NCBI GenBank assembly: GCA_031268095.1
Contig: JAIRXU010000046.1
Span: 1 to 64,000, forward strand
Source of the DNA: Oscillospiraceae bacterium
GTDB lineage: Bacteria; Bacillota; Clostridia; Oscillospirales; Acutalibacteraceae
Length of the DNA stretch: 64,000 nucleotides
Direction of reading: 5' to 3'
The notes under the pieces were generated by a model that saw nothing but the letters and a program-made list of their open reading frames with translations, searched no databases and was not told the origin of the DNA. Shown piece after piece: positions 46,031 to 54,094 of this stretch. The position numbers and the translations under genes were made by a program. The first letter of the stretch is position 1; every line of letters starts with the position of its first letter.

Positions 46031-47200
46031 TTACCGCCTTTTTTTGAGCACAGCCACCGCGGCCAGGCCCGCCGCCGCGCCGGAGGCAATGGTCAGGCCA
46101 AGGATGCTCCGGCGGACGAGGGGTTTTGCCGCGCCGAAACTGGAGGGCACCGCGTCAATGACCGGGAGGGCCCAGGGGACTTTGGCGTCTTCGCCGAAGA
46201 GGTCCGCAAAGGTGCGGATGTACGTTTCATACCGGGCAATGTCCTCTTCCCGGAAGCGGAACATCCGCACACCCCGGCGGCGGCCCGGCCCGTAGGACTG
46301 GAAGCCCAAGGCGGGGGCATAGCCCAGATCGACGCCGCCAACGACGCCGTGGAACCCGTTGTGGTGGTCATGGCCGAAATACATGCCCAGCATGTCCCCC
46401 TTTTCCTGGGCGGCGGCAAAAAGCCCGGCGTTATGGTCGGGGGTGGAAGGCAGTTCGCCCATGAAGGAGCCGGGGGCGGCTTTGGTCTCGTCCAGGACGT
46501 AGTAACTGCCTTCATGGGAGCGGAAGCCCTCCAGGGCCCCTGCCGTCCCCTTGGGGACTTTGCGGTAGAGCTCCAGGATTTCTTCGACGGCGATGTGCTG
46601 AAACAGCAGCGAAGGGACCGGACGGCCGCCGTTGCGGGCGATGAGCGCATCGCGGGTGCGGCGGTACCAGTCCACCTGCTCCGGCCGCAGCGGCTGGTAG
46701 CCCAGTCCTTTGGCCCCATGGGAGTCCAGCAGGTAGAAGTTCAGCGCCGGGCCGCTGCCGGCGGAATGCAGGACCTCGACGGTATGGTTGGCGCAGCCGG
46801 GCGCGTCGGCCAGGTCCGCGGCGCAGCAAAGGGGGTAACTCTGATAAATCCGGACCTGCTCATCGTCGTCCAGGGGCGCGTCGTGGTCATGATTGCCGAA
46901 GACGAAGGTGAACGGGATTCCGCGCTGGGCCAGGGGGGAAAGAATGTCATCCAGCGTACGTTCGATTTTCTGGCGCTTCTGCGCGGCGGTGCCGAACCAG
47001 AGCGACGCGCCGTAGCCCTTGACCTGATCCCCGGTGAGAATGACGAAATCTGGGCGCTCCGCGTCCAGCAAAGCCTCCAGCAGCGTTCGGGTGGGGTTGT
47101 CCAAGCCGTTGCTATGCTGGATGTCGGAAATCTGCATGACGGAGAAGGAGCCGTCGGGCCGAAAGCGTAGGGTGGGTTTCGCGCTTTGCATGGCGTTCAT
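46031..47200 (-). CDS. Metallophosphoesterase family protein
   Basis: FSVMQISDIQHSNGLDNPTRTLLEALLDAERPDFVILTGDQVKG...FVFGNHDHDAPLDDDEQ...MYFGHDHHNGFHG; C-terminal TM. Confidence 0.92.
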   Translation of the reverse strand: MNAMQSAKPTLRFRPDGSFSVMQISDIQHSNGLDNPTRTLLEALLDAERPDFVILTGDQVKGYGASLWFGTAAQKRQKIERTLDDILSPLAQRGIPFTFVFGNHDHDAPLDDDEQVRIYQSYPLCCAADLADAPGCANHTVEVLHSAGSGPALNFYLLDSHGAKGLGYQPLRPEQVDWYRRTRDALIARNGGRPVPSLLFQHIAVEEILELYRKVPKGTAGALEGFRSHEGSYYVLDETKAAPGSFMGELPSTPDHNAGLFAAAQEKGDMLGMYFGHDHHNGFHGVVGGVDLGYAPALGFQSYGPGRRRGVRMFRFREEDIARYETYIRTFADLFGEDAKVPWALPVIDAVPSSFGAAKPLVRRSILGLTIASGAAAGLAAVAVLKKRR

Positions 47201-47384
47201 TTTGCCTGCCTCCTGTTTATCTGATCTTTCCTTTATTATACCACAGATCGGCGAAAAGCACAACAGAAATTGCCAAGTGACTTCCCAAAAATGTCAAAGC
47301 AACCAAAGCATTTGTGGAAGTCGGATAAAATTTCGGTCAGATTTTGTGCAAAGCTACAAAACTGAAAAAGTTGTTACAAAAGGG

Positions 47385-47413
47385 TTACAATTTGGTGGCG
47401 TTTATGATATACT
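47385..47413 (+). promoter_or_regulatory. Putative promoter for alpha/beta hydrolase
   Basis: TTACAA (47385-47390) - 17 bp - TATACT (47408-47413). Confidence 0.55.
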
Positions 47414-47463
47414 ATTGACGTAGCACAGATCATCAACGAGCGCGAAACGGGGAGGTGGGGCCG

Positions 47464-48450
47464 ATGGCGCGGCCGGGAAAGCCGGAAACCCAGGGGCAGG
47501 GAACTGCGGACATCGTGCGGCTGGAGTACACGTACCCCTCCGCCTCGGGCCTGGGGGAGATTTACGCCCGCGGCTGGATGATCAACGGCGTTGCCCCGAA
47601 AGCGCTGGTGCACGTTGTGCACGGAATGGCGGAGCACGGAGAGCGGTACGAGGCGTTTGCCCGGGCCCTCTGCCGGGAGGGCTACGCCCTTTGGGCCGCC
47701 GACCTGATCGGGCACGGACGGTCCGCCCAAACGGACGAGGACCTGGGCTGGTTCGGAGAAAGCGGCGGCTGGTTGTCCTTCGTCAACGACACCAAGCGGC
47801 TGAACGACCATTTGCGCCGTCTGTATCCGGACATCCCCATCGTCTTGTTCGGACACAGCATGGGTTCCTTCGTGGCGCGGGCATATTGCGCAAGGTACGG
47901 CGGAGAGTTGGCGGGCGCCGTCTTCTGCGGCACCAGCGGCCGGAATCCGGCCACAGCGGCCGGGATCCTCGCGGCGCGGCTGATGATCACCTTCCGGGGA
48001 GGGCGGCACCGCAGCGAACTGCTGGACACCGCCGCCTTCGGAACCTATAACAAAAAGTATTCCGGCAAGCCCCGCACGAAGTTCGACTGGCTCAACACCG
48101 ACCCCGCGCAAGTGGACCGCTACTTGGCGGATGAGCGCTGCGGCTTCCTCTTTACCGCCGCCGGTATGCTGGACATGATGGGGCTGCTCCAGAACGTCTC
48201 GCGGCAGAACTGGTTCCAGTCCGTGCCCTACCGGCTGCCGATGCTGCTGATCGCGGGGGAGGACGATCCCGTCGGGGATGACGGCAAGGGTGTGCGGCAG
48301 GTCTACCGTGAGCTCAAGGAAAGCGGGCACAACAACACGTCTTGCAAAATTTTCCCCGGAATGCGGCACGAAATTCTGCTGGAACCCCGGCGCCAAGAAG
48401 TGTATGACGCTATTTTCGCGTGGCTCGCGGCCGCGCTCCCCAAAGAATGA
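47464..48450 (+). CDS. Alpha/beta hydrolase (serine aminopeptidase S33 / monoacylglycerol lipase-like)
   Basis: KALVHVVHGMAEHGERYEAFARALCREGYALWAADLIGHGRSA...PIVLFGHSMGSFVARAYCARYGGELAGAVFCGTSG. Confidence 0.92.
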   Translation: MARPGKPETQGQGTADIVRLEYTYPSASGLGEIYARGWMINGVAPKALVHVVHGMAEHGERYEAFARALCREGYALWAADLIGHGRSAQTDEDLGWFGESGGWLSFVNDTKRLNDHLRRLYPDIPIVLFGHSMGSFVARAYCARYGGELAGAVFCGTSGRNPATAAGILAARLMITFRGGRHRSELLDTAAFGTYNKKYSGKPRTKFDWLNTDPAQVDRYLADERCGFLFTAAGMLDMMGLLQNVSRQNWFQSVPYRLPMLLIAGEDDPVGDDGKGVRQVYRELKESGHNNTSCKIFPGMRHEILLEPRRQEVYDAIFAWLAAALPKE

Positions 48451-48507
48451 CCTAGGCCGGATGTTCCGCCGAGTACCAATAGCAAACAATATGTGGAGGT
48501 ATATTTT

Positions 48508-48987
48508 GTGAAAACACTGTTAATTTATCACAGCACCAGCCGCCGGGTGATTGACCTATGCGAAGGCGCCGCCTGCGGAGACGTAGATGTCCTCGCCCTC
48601 GCGCCCCGCTACCGCCGGGGAGCGCTCTGGAACGCCGTTGTCGGCGCGCTGCGCGCCCTCGCCGGGAAAGGCAACCGCATTGAGCCGCTGGAAGTGGACC
48701 TGTCCCAGTACGACGCCATCGTCCTTGCGACGTCCCTGCGCTTCTGCGCGCCCAGCGCGGAATGCAACGAGTTCCTGTACCGGTACAACCTGGCCGGACG
48801 GGAAGTGACGTCCCTGGTGTTCAGCCGGGTCCGGCTGTTCGGCCGCTCGATGGAGCTGATGCGCAAGCGGATTCGGCTGGCCGGCGGCGTGTGCCGCGGC
48901 ATTGTCTGCCTGAGCGAAAGCACCATGCCCAAGGCGGAATCCACCAATGTGCTCGCCCTGGCGAAACTGCGCACCTACGCGCGCTGA
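48508..48987 (+). CDS. Flavodoxin-like protein
   Basis: GTG start after GGAGGT; VKTLLIYHSTSRRVIDLCEGAACGDVDVLALAPRYRR...SQYDAIVLATSLRFCAPSAECNEFL. Confidence 0.65.
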   Translation: MKTLLIYHSTSRRVIDLCEGAACGDVDVLALAPRYRRGALWNAVVGALRALAGKGNRIEPLEVDLSQYDAIVLATSLRFCAPSAECNEFLYRYNLAGREVTSLVFSRVRLFGRSMELMRKRIRLAGGVCRGIVCLSESTMPKAESTNVLALAKLRTYAR

Positions 48988-49041
48988 GGTCTGGCCGTAA
49001 AAATTGGAGCGGCAGTTTTTGAAATATTTTTCAAAAAAGGG

Positions 49042-49070
49042 TTGACAAGAACGGAAAATTAGGATATAAT
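49042..49070 (+). promoter_or_regulatory. sigma-A promoter of candidate non-coding transcript
   Basis: Consensus TTGACA (49042-49047) - 17 bp - TATAAT (49065-49070). Confidence 0.85.
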
Positions 49071-49076
49071 AGGCGT

Positions 49077-49216
49077 GTAAGGGGCAGAGGTAACGATAGA
49101 TCCGCTTCTTGCCAGCGCGGAAAGACGCCGCCGGTTACTTTATTTTTTCCATTTTGCTTCATACAAACCCTTCAACCCAAAGAAGCGGGGCATTATGCCC
49201 CGCTTCTTTGGGTTTT
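49077..49216 (+). ncRNA. Candidate small RNA / attenuated leader upstream of infC
   Basis: Region between a consensus promoter and a 19-bp hairpin (49174-49192/49196-49214); no convincing plus-strand ORF. Confidence 0.45.
49174..49216 (+). terminator. 19-bp perfect hairpin, terminator-like
   Basis: AACCCAAAGAAGCGGGGCA-TTA-TGCCCCGCTTCTTTGGGTT followed by TT. Confidence 0.7.
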
Positions 49217-49269
49217 CCGGATTCTTTGCGAGGGAAGGCGGGAAAAATGCAAAGGCAACGAAAAAAATC

Positions 49270-49298
49270 TTGACATCGGCGGCGAAAGCTGGTATACT
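49270..49298 (+). promoter_or_regulatory. sigma-A promoter for infC-rpmI-rplT
   Basis: TTGACA (49270-49275) - 17 bp - TATACT (49293-49298). Confidence 0.8.
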
Positions 49299-49456
49299 AT
49301 CTAGGCAAATGAAGCAGAGCAGAAATGCTTTCACCCACGAGGTACCGTCCGCCGCGGGTCGATATTCCCGGAAACGCCGTTCGGCGGGGCCGGCTGGAAT
49401 TTCGTGCGGCGGCGTCTGTCCCGCGCGTTTGCTATTTTTTGGGGAGGTGTTTTCAC

Positions 49457-49975
49457 ATCAGTACTAGGGATCTGCAAATCAATGACGCGATACGGGACCG
49501 GGAACTGCGCATCGTTTCCGAGACCGGCGAGCAGCTGGGCATCATGTCCGCCGCCCAGGCGCTCGACTTGGCTACAAGCAAGAATCTGGACCTGGTCAAG
49601 ATCGCGCCGCAGGCCAAACCGCCCGTCTGCAAAATTATGGATTACGGCAAATACCGCTTCGAGCAAGCCAAGCGGGAAAAAGAGGCGCGAAAGAATCAAA
49701 AGACCGTCGAACTCAAGGAAATTCGCCTTTCCGTGGGCGTTGGAGAGCATGATTTTGAGACGAAGGCCAATCATGCCCGGCAGTTCCTGGAGGACGGCCA
49801 TAAGGTCAAGGTTTCCATCCGCTTCCGCGGGCGGGAGATGACGCACACCGATCTCGCGCTGAAGAAGATGGCCTCGTTTGCCGAAACCTGCGCCGAGGTG
49901 AGCACCATTGAGCGCCCGGCCAAAACGGAAGGGCGGCAAATGCTGATGTTCCTGACCCCCAAGGTGAAATCCTAA
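49457..49975 (+). CDS. infC: Translation initiation factor IF-3, apparent ATC start
   Basis: (I)STRDLQINDAIRDRELRIVSETGEQLGIMSAAQALDLATSKNLDLVKIAPQAKPPVCKIMDYGKYRFEQAKREKEARKNQKTVELKEIRLS; RBS GGGGAGGT 8 nt upstream of in-frame ATC; no ATG/GTG/TTG at the conserved N-terminus. Confidence 0.93.
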   Translation: MSTRDLQINDAIRDRELRIVSETGEQLGIMSAAQALDLATSKNLDLVKIAPQAKPPVCKIMDYGKYRFEQAKREKEARKNQKTVELKEIRLSVGVGEHDFETKANHARQFLEDGHKVKVSIRFRGREMTHTDLALKKMASFAETCAEVSTIERPAKTEGRQMLMFLTPKVKS

Positions 49976-50002
49976 ATTTCAAATCACAGGAGGAGCGAAA
50001 CC

Positions 50003-50200
50003 ATGCCCAAGATCAAAACGCACAGCGGCGCGAAAAAGCGCTTTAAGCTTTCCGGATCCGGGAAGCCCATCCGCAGTCACGCGTTAAAGTCCCACATCCT
50101 CACCAAGAAGACCCGCAAGCGCAAGCGCAGCCTGCGGCAGACCGTCGTGGCCGACGCAACCAACCAGCGCCAGATCAAGCGCTTGATTCCTTACAAATAA
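50003..50200 (+). CDS. rpmI: 50S ribosomal protein L35
   Basis: [46 protein letters not shown]. Confidence 0.98.
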   Translation: MPKIKTHSGAKKRFKLSGSGKPIRSHALKSHILTKKTRKRKRSLRQTVVADATNQRQIKRLIPYK

Positions 50201-50283
50201 GCAGCGGGCGGACCCGGTTGTTCAGCATCGAATCATCTATCACTCATTCCTAATATTTATCATATAAACGGAGGTTTCCAGCC

Positions 50284-50637
50284 ATGGCTCGTGTCAAAGG
50301 CGCGATGATGACGCGCAAACGCCGCAACAAAGTATTGAAGCTCGCCAAGGGCTATTACGGCTCCAAAAGCCGCCTATTTAAGACCGCGAAACAGGCGGTC
50401 ATGAAGTCCGGCCAGTACGCTTACATTGGCCGCAAGCAGAAAAAACGCGATTTCCGCCGCCTCTGGATCACCCGCATTTCCGCCGCCGCAAAGCTGAACG
50501 GTTTGAATTATTCCACGTTCATGGGCGGCCTCAAGCGGGCGGAAATTACCCTCAACCGCAAGATGCTCAGCGAAATCGCCATTGCCGATCCGGCGGCCTT
50601 CACGGCGCTGGCGGAGCAGGCGAAGGCGGCGCTGTAA
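50284..50637 (+). CDS. rplT: 50S ribosomal protein L20
   Basis: [65 protein letters not shown]. Confidence 0.98.
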   Translation: MARVKGAMMTRKRRNKVLKLAKGYYGSKSRLFKTAKQAVMKSGQYAYIGRKQKKRDFRRLWITRISAAAKLNGLNYSTFMGGLKRAEITLNRKMLSEIAIADPAAFTALAEQAKAAL

Positions 50638-50642
50638 GACGC

Positions 50643-50684
50643 AAGAAGCAGGGAAGCAGGCTATCCGCCCGCGTCCTGCTTCTT
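50643..50684 (+). terminator. Hairpin after rplT, probable terminator
   Basis: AAGAAGCAGG/CCTGCTTCTT 10-bp stem; weak T-tract. Confidence 0.5.
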
Positions 50685-50783
50685 CGATTCTGTTTTGGCA
50701 TACTGCGGAGAGAACACAGGCGGGAGAAAGCTGCCCTTTTTTATGATAAGGCGGCGGGGTAGACGCGGGAAGGGGGCGGGCCC

Positions 50784-51500
50784 ATGACGGGCAATGCGGC
50801 ACACTTCAGCGGCAAGGCGGATGTTTACGCCGCGGCGCGGCCAAGCTACGCGCCCGCCGCTCTGGATTTTCTCGCGGGTCTGCTGCCGTCCGGCGCGGCG
50901 GTGGCCGACGTCGGCGCGGGGACAGGAAAGTTTTCCGTCCTGCTGGCGGAAAAGGGGTTCTGCGTCACGGCGGTGGAGCCGAACGGGGACATGCTGGCCA
51001 AGCTGCGGGAAATCCCGGGGATCCGGGCGGTGCAAGCGGCCGCCGAGGCGACGGCGCTGCCAGACGGCAGCGCGGACGCGGCGACTTGCGCGCAGGCGTT
51101 CCACTGGTTTGAACCGGCGGCCTTCCGCGCGGAATGCGAGCGGATTCTTCGGCCCGGCGGCAGGATTTTCATTGTGTACAACCGCCCGGGCGCGGCGTTT
51201 TATGAGGATTCCGAACTGAATTGGCACCGCCGGCGGGACGACCACCGCGCCCAAACGGAACAGCGGATGGAGAATGTGCGCAACTTCCTGGGCCCCGGCA
51301 TGCGGGAAGAACGCTTCCCGAACCCGGTGGCATACGATCTGCCGGGCTGGCAGGCGTATATGCTTTCCCACTCCCATTCGCCCCGGGAGGGTGACCCGGA
51401 CTATTCCCGGTTCCTGGGAAGCTGCGCCGCTATGTTCGAAAAACGCAGCGAAAACGGAACGCTGCGCCTCCCGCTGGAAACCATTGTTTATACGGCATGA
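50784..51500 (+). CDS. Class I SAM-dependent methyltransferase
   Basis: FSGKADVYAAARPSYAPAALDFLAGLLPSGAAVADVGAGTGKFSVLLAEKGFCVTAVEPNGDML...DAATCAQAFHWFEPAAFRAECERILRPGG. Confidence 0.93.
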   Translation: MTGNAAHFSGKADVYAAARPSYAPAALDFLAGLLPSGAAVADVGAGTGKFSVLLAEKGFCVTAVEPNGDMLAKLREIPGIRAVQAAAEATALPDGSADAATCAQAFHWFEPAAFRAECERILRPGGRIFIVYNRPGAAFYEDSELNWHRRRDDHRAQTEQRMENVRNFLGPGMREERFPNPVAYDLPGWQAYMLSHSHSPREGDPDYSRFLGSCAAMFEKRSENGTLRLPLETIVYTA

Positions 51501-51555
51501 ACCCGGGCAGACAGCAGTGTCTGCCTTTCGCTTGCCTAGTGAAATGGGGGATAGT

Positions 51556-51963
51556 ATGACTGCGGACCGGAAGAAGCGGCTATTCTATGCCGGAGCGGCG
51601 CTGGTTCTTTTCGCTGCGGAAGTATGCATCGCTCTGGCTGCCCACGACGGGTTTGTCCGGCCCTACTTGGGGGACGCGCTGGCGGTCATTTTGCTGCACT
51701 GCGCCGTCCGGATTCTCTGGCCGGAAAACCCCCGGCGCCTGCCGCTCTATGTATTCTTGCTGGCCTGCGCGATAGAAGCCGCCCAGGCGATTCACTTGCT
51801 GCGCTTTTTGGGGCTGGAGGGGGTTGGCTGGCTGACGTTCCTGCTGGGCAGCAGTTTCAGCTGGGGGGACGTCCTCTGCTATTTTGCTGGCTGCGCGTTC
51901 GTCGCGGCAGGGGAGTGTGTCTATGCGGTTCGAAGAGCCCGAAATGATCCGCGCCAAGGATAA
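51556..51963 (+). CDS. DUF2809 family membrane protein
   Basis: DGFVRPYLGDALAVILLHCAVRILWPE...ACAIEAAQAIHLLRFLGLEGVGWLTFLLGSSFSWGDVLCYFAGC. Confidence 0.85.
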   Translation: MTADRKKRLFYAGAALVLFAAEVCIALAAHDGFVRPYLGDALAVILLHCAVRILWPENPRRLPLYVFLLACAIEAAQAIHLLRFLGLEGVGWLTFLLGSSFSWGDVLCYFAGCAFVAAGECVYAVRRARNDPRQG

Positions 51964-52744
51964 TGTCCGGATCAAGGCCGCTGTCCGCCTGCGGGACGAC
52001 GCGCGGGAGCGGCGGGACCAAGGCCGGTTTTTCCTGGAAGGCTATCGCCTGTGCGCCGACGCCTTGCTCTCGGGCTGCGCGCCGGAAACGCTTTTTCTGA
52101 CGAAGGCGGCGCGGGAGAGCTACGACACCGCCGCACTGGAAGCCGCGGCGGGGCAGGTGTTCCTGGTGCCGACGGAGCTGGCGGGAAAACTCGGGGACAC
52201 CAAGCATCCCCAGGGGATTTTTGCGGTGCTCCGAACGCCGCCGGAGGCTCCCTGGCACTTCCGGCTCAGGGGACGGTACGCGGCGCTGGAGGGAATACAG
52301 GATCCCGCCAACCTGGGGGCCGTTGCCCGGACGGCGGAGGCGCTGGGCGCGGACGGGCTGCTGCTCTGCGGCGGCTGCGACCGCTTCCATCCCAAGGCGC
52401 AGCGGACCGCGATGGGTTCCCTGCTGCGGCTGCCGGTGCTGGAGACGGCGGACTTGCCCGCCGCGCTGGCGGAAGCGGAGGCGCTGGGGATTCCGGCGTA
52501 TGCCGCCGTGCCGGACGCATCCGCCCCCGCCGTGACGGAAATGGACGGGTCCGGCGGCGGGATCCTGGTGGTCGGCAACGAGGGAAACGGGCTGAGCGCC
52601 GGGCTGCTGGCGGTCTGCCCGCGCCGGGTGACGATCCCCATGCGGGGCCGGGCGGAATCCCTCAACGCCGCCGCCGCCGCTGCCATCCTGCTTTGGGAGC
52701 TGATGGGGCGCTGCATTCCAGCGCGGGCAGCGGCAGAATTCTGA
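51923..52744 (+). CDS. TrmH/SpoU family RNA 2'-O-methyltransferase
   Basis: RFFLEGYRLCADALLSG...KHPQGIFAVLRTP...YAALEGIQDPANLGAVARTAEALGADGLLL...LVVGNEGNGLSAGLLAVCPRRVTIPMRGRAESLNAAAAAAILLWEL. Confidence 0.93.
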   Translation: MRFEEPEMIRAKDNVRIKAAVRLRDDARERRDQGRFFLEGYRLCADALLSGCAPETLFLTKAARESYDTAALEAAAGQVFLVPTELAGKLGDTKHPQGIFAVLRTPPEAPWHFRLRGRYAALEGIQDPANLGAVARTAEALGADGLLLCGGCDRFHPKAQRTAMGSLLRLPVLETADLPAALAEAEALGIPAYAAVPDASAPAVTEMDGSGGGILVVGNEGNGLSAGLLAVCPRRVTIPMRGRAESLNAAAAAAILLWELMGRCIPARAAAEF

Positions 52745-52775
52745 CGTCCCAAATCTAACAGCGGAGTTGGTTTCG

Positions 52776-54029
52776 ATGGAAGAGGCGCAGTACTGGGTGT
52801 GGCTTCAGCAGGCGCTGGGCATCTCCGCCGCGCTGCGGACCCAGGAGATCGTTGACGCCTTCGGCGGGGCGCGGGAACTGTATGACAGTTCCGATTACGC
52901 CCGGCGTGTCTCCGGCGTCCTGACCAATTTGCAGCTGACGAAGCTGGCGGCGACGCCTCTTTCCGCGGCGGATTCCGTTCTGCGGGAATGCGCCCGGGAT
53001 TCCCTGCATATCCTAACACCGCAGGACCCCGGGTACCCGACCCAGCTGCGGGCGCTGGTCAACTTCCCGCTGGCGCTCTACGTCTGGGGCAGCCTGGACT
53101 GCCTGCGGGACCGGCTGGCGCTGGCGCTGGTCGGCACCCGGCACGCCGCCCGCAAGAGCTTAGACATTGCCGCCCGGCTCAGCGGTTCTCTGGCGCGGGC
53201 CGGATGCGCGGTGGTCTCCGGCGGGGCGCTGGGAATTGACAGCGCCGCCCACCGGGGCGCACTGGAGGCCGAGGGCTGGACGGTGGCGGTTCTGGGCTGC
53301 GGAATCCGTACGCCCTACCTGCCGGAAAACGCGGAGATGCGGGCAAGAATCGCGAAACACGGCGCCGTCATCAGCGAATACCCCGCCAGGACGCCGGCCC
53401 TGGGGCACCATTTCCCGGTCCGCAACCGCATCATTTCGGGCCTGAGTTTCGGGACCATCGTCGTTGAGGCCGACGAGCGCAGCGGCTCTCTGATCACCGC
53501 GCAATGCGCCGCGGAGCAGGGGCGGGACGTATTCGCGGTGCCCGGGGACGCGTTTGGGTCAACTTACAACGGCGGGAATAAACTGATTCGGGAAGGGGCG
53601 CGGCCGGTCTTTTCGGCGATGGACGTGCTGGAAGACTACGCGATGTGTTATCCCGAGCTGGTCAACATGCGCCGGGTGGAACGGGACCTGGAACGGTCCG
53701 GCGGCGACCCGGACGCGGTTCCGGTGAAACGTCCGCGCCAGCCGGGAAGCGCCCGTCCGTCCAAGCCGCGCGCGGCAAGGGCCGGCGGGGACGGATTCCC
53801 CCTGACAGGCGGGCTGCCGCCGGCGGAGATTTCCACCGCGCCGCCGCCCCTGGCCGACCCGCTTCAGCGGCAAGTCGCCGCTCTGCTGGCGGAACATCCC
53901 GCCCACATTGACGCGCTGGCCAAACAGACGGGGGCCGCGCTGGGCGAACTGTTCGCCGCCCTGACGGCGCTCGAAATGGAAGGGCGGATCCGGCAGCTGC
54001 CGGGAAAACTGTATGAAGCGGCCGGGTAA
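52776..54029 (+). CDS. dprA: DNA-processing protein DprA
   Basis: DPGYPTQLRALVNFPLALYVWGSLDCLRDRLALALVGTRHAARKSLDIAARLSGSLARAGCAVVSGGALGIDSAAHRGALEAEGWTVAVLGCGI...AVPGDAFGSTYNGGNKLIREGARPV. Confidence 0.95.
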   Translation: MEEAQYWVWLQQALGISAALRTQEIVDAFGGARELYDSSDYARRVSGVLTNLQLTKLAATPLSAADSVLRECARDSLHILTPQDPGYPTQLRALVNFPLALYVWGSLDCLRDRLALALVGTRHAARKSLDIAARLSGSLARAGCAVVSGGALGIDSAAHRGALEAEGWTVAVLGCGIRTPYLPENAEMRARIAKHGAVISEYPARTPALGHHFPVRNRIISGLSFGTIVVEADERSGSLITAQCAAEQGRDVFAVPGDAFGSTYNGGNKLIREGARPVFSAMDVLEDYAMCYPELVNMRRVERDLERSGGDPDAVPVKRPRQPGSARPSKPRAARAGGDGFPLTGGLPPAEISTAPPPLADPLQRQVAALLAEHPAHIDALAKQTGAALGELFAALTALEMEGRIRQLPGKLYEAAG

Positions 54030-54094
54030 GCCGACGGGGTCTTCCGCCGCGCGTCATCCAACGGTCAATTTTCAACTTCCCCTGGAGGTTTTGT

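Noticed and set aside
49140-49334. 64-aa minus-strand ORF in the pre-infC region
   Set aside because: Read mostly from the two arms of the 19-bp hairpin (PKKRG...GLKGL); no RBS or homology.
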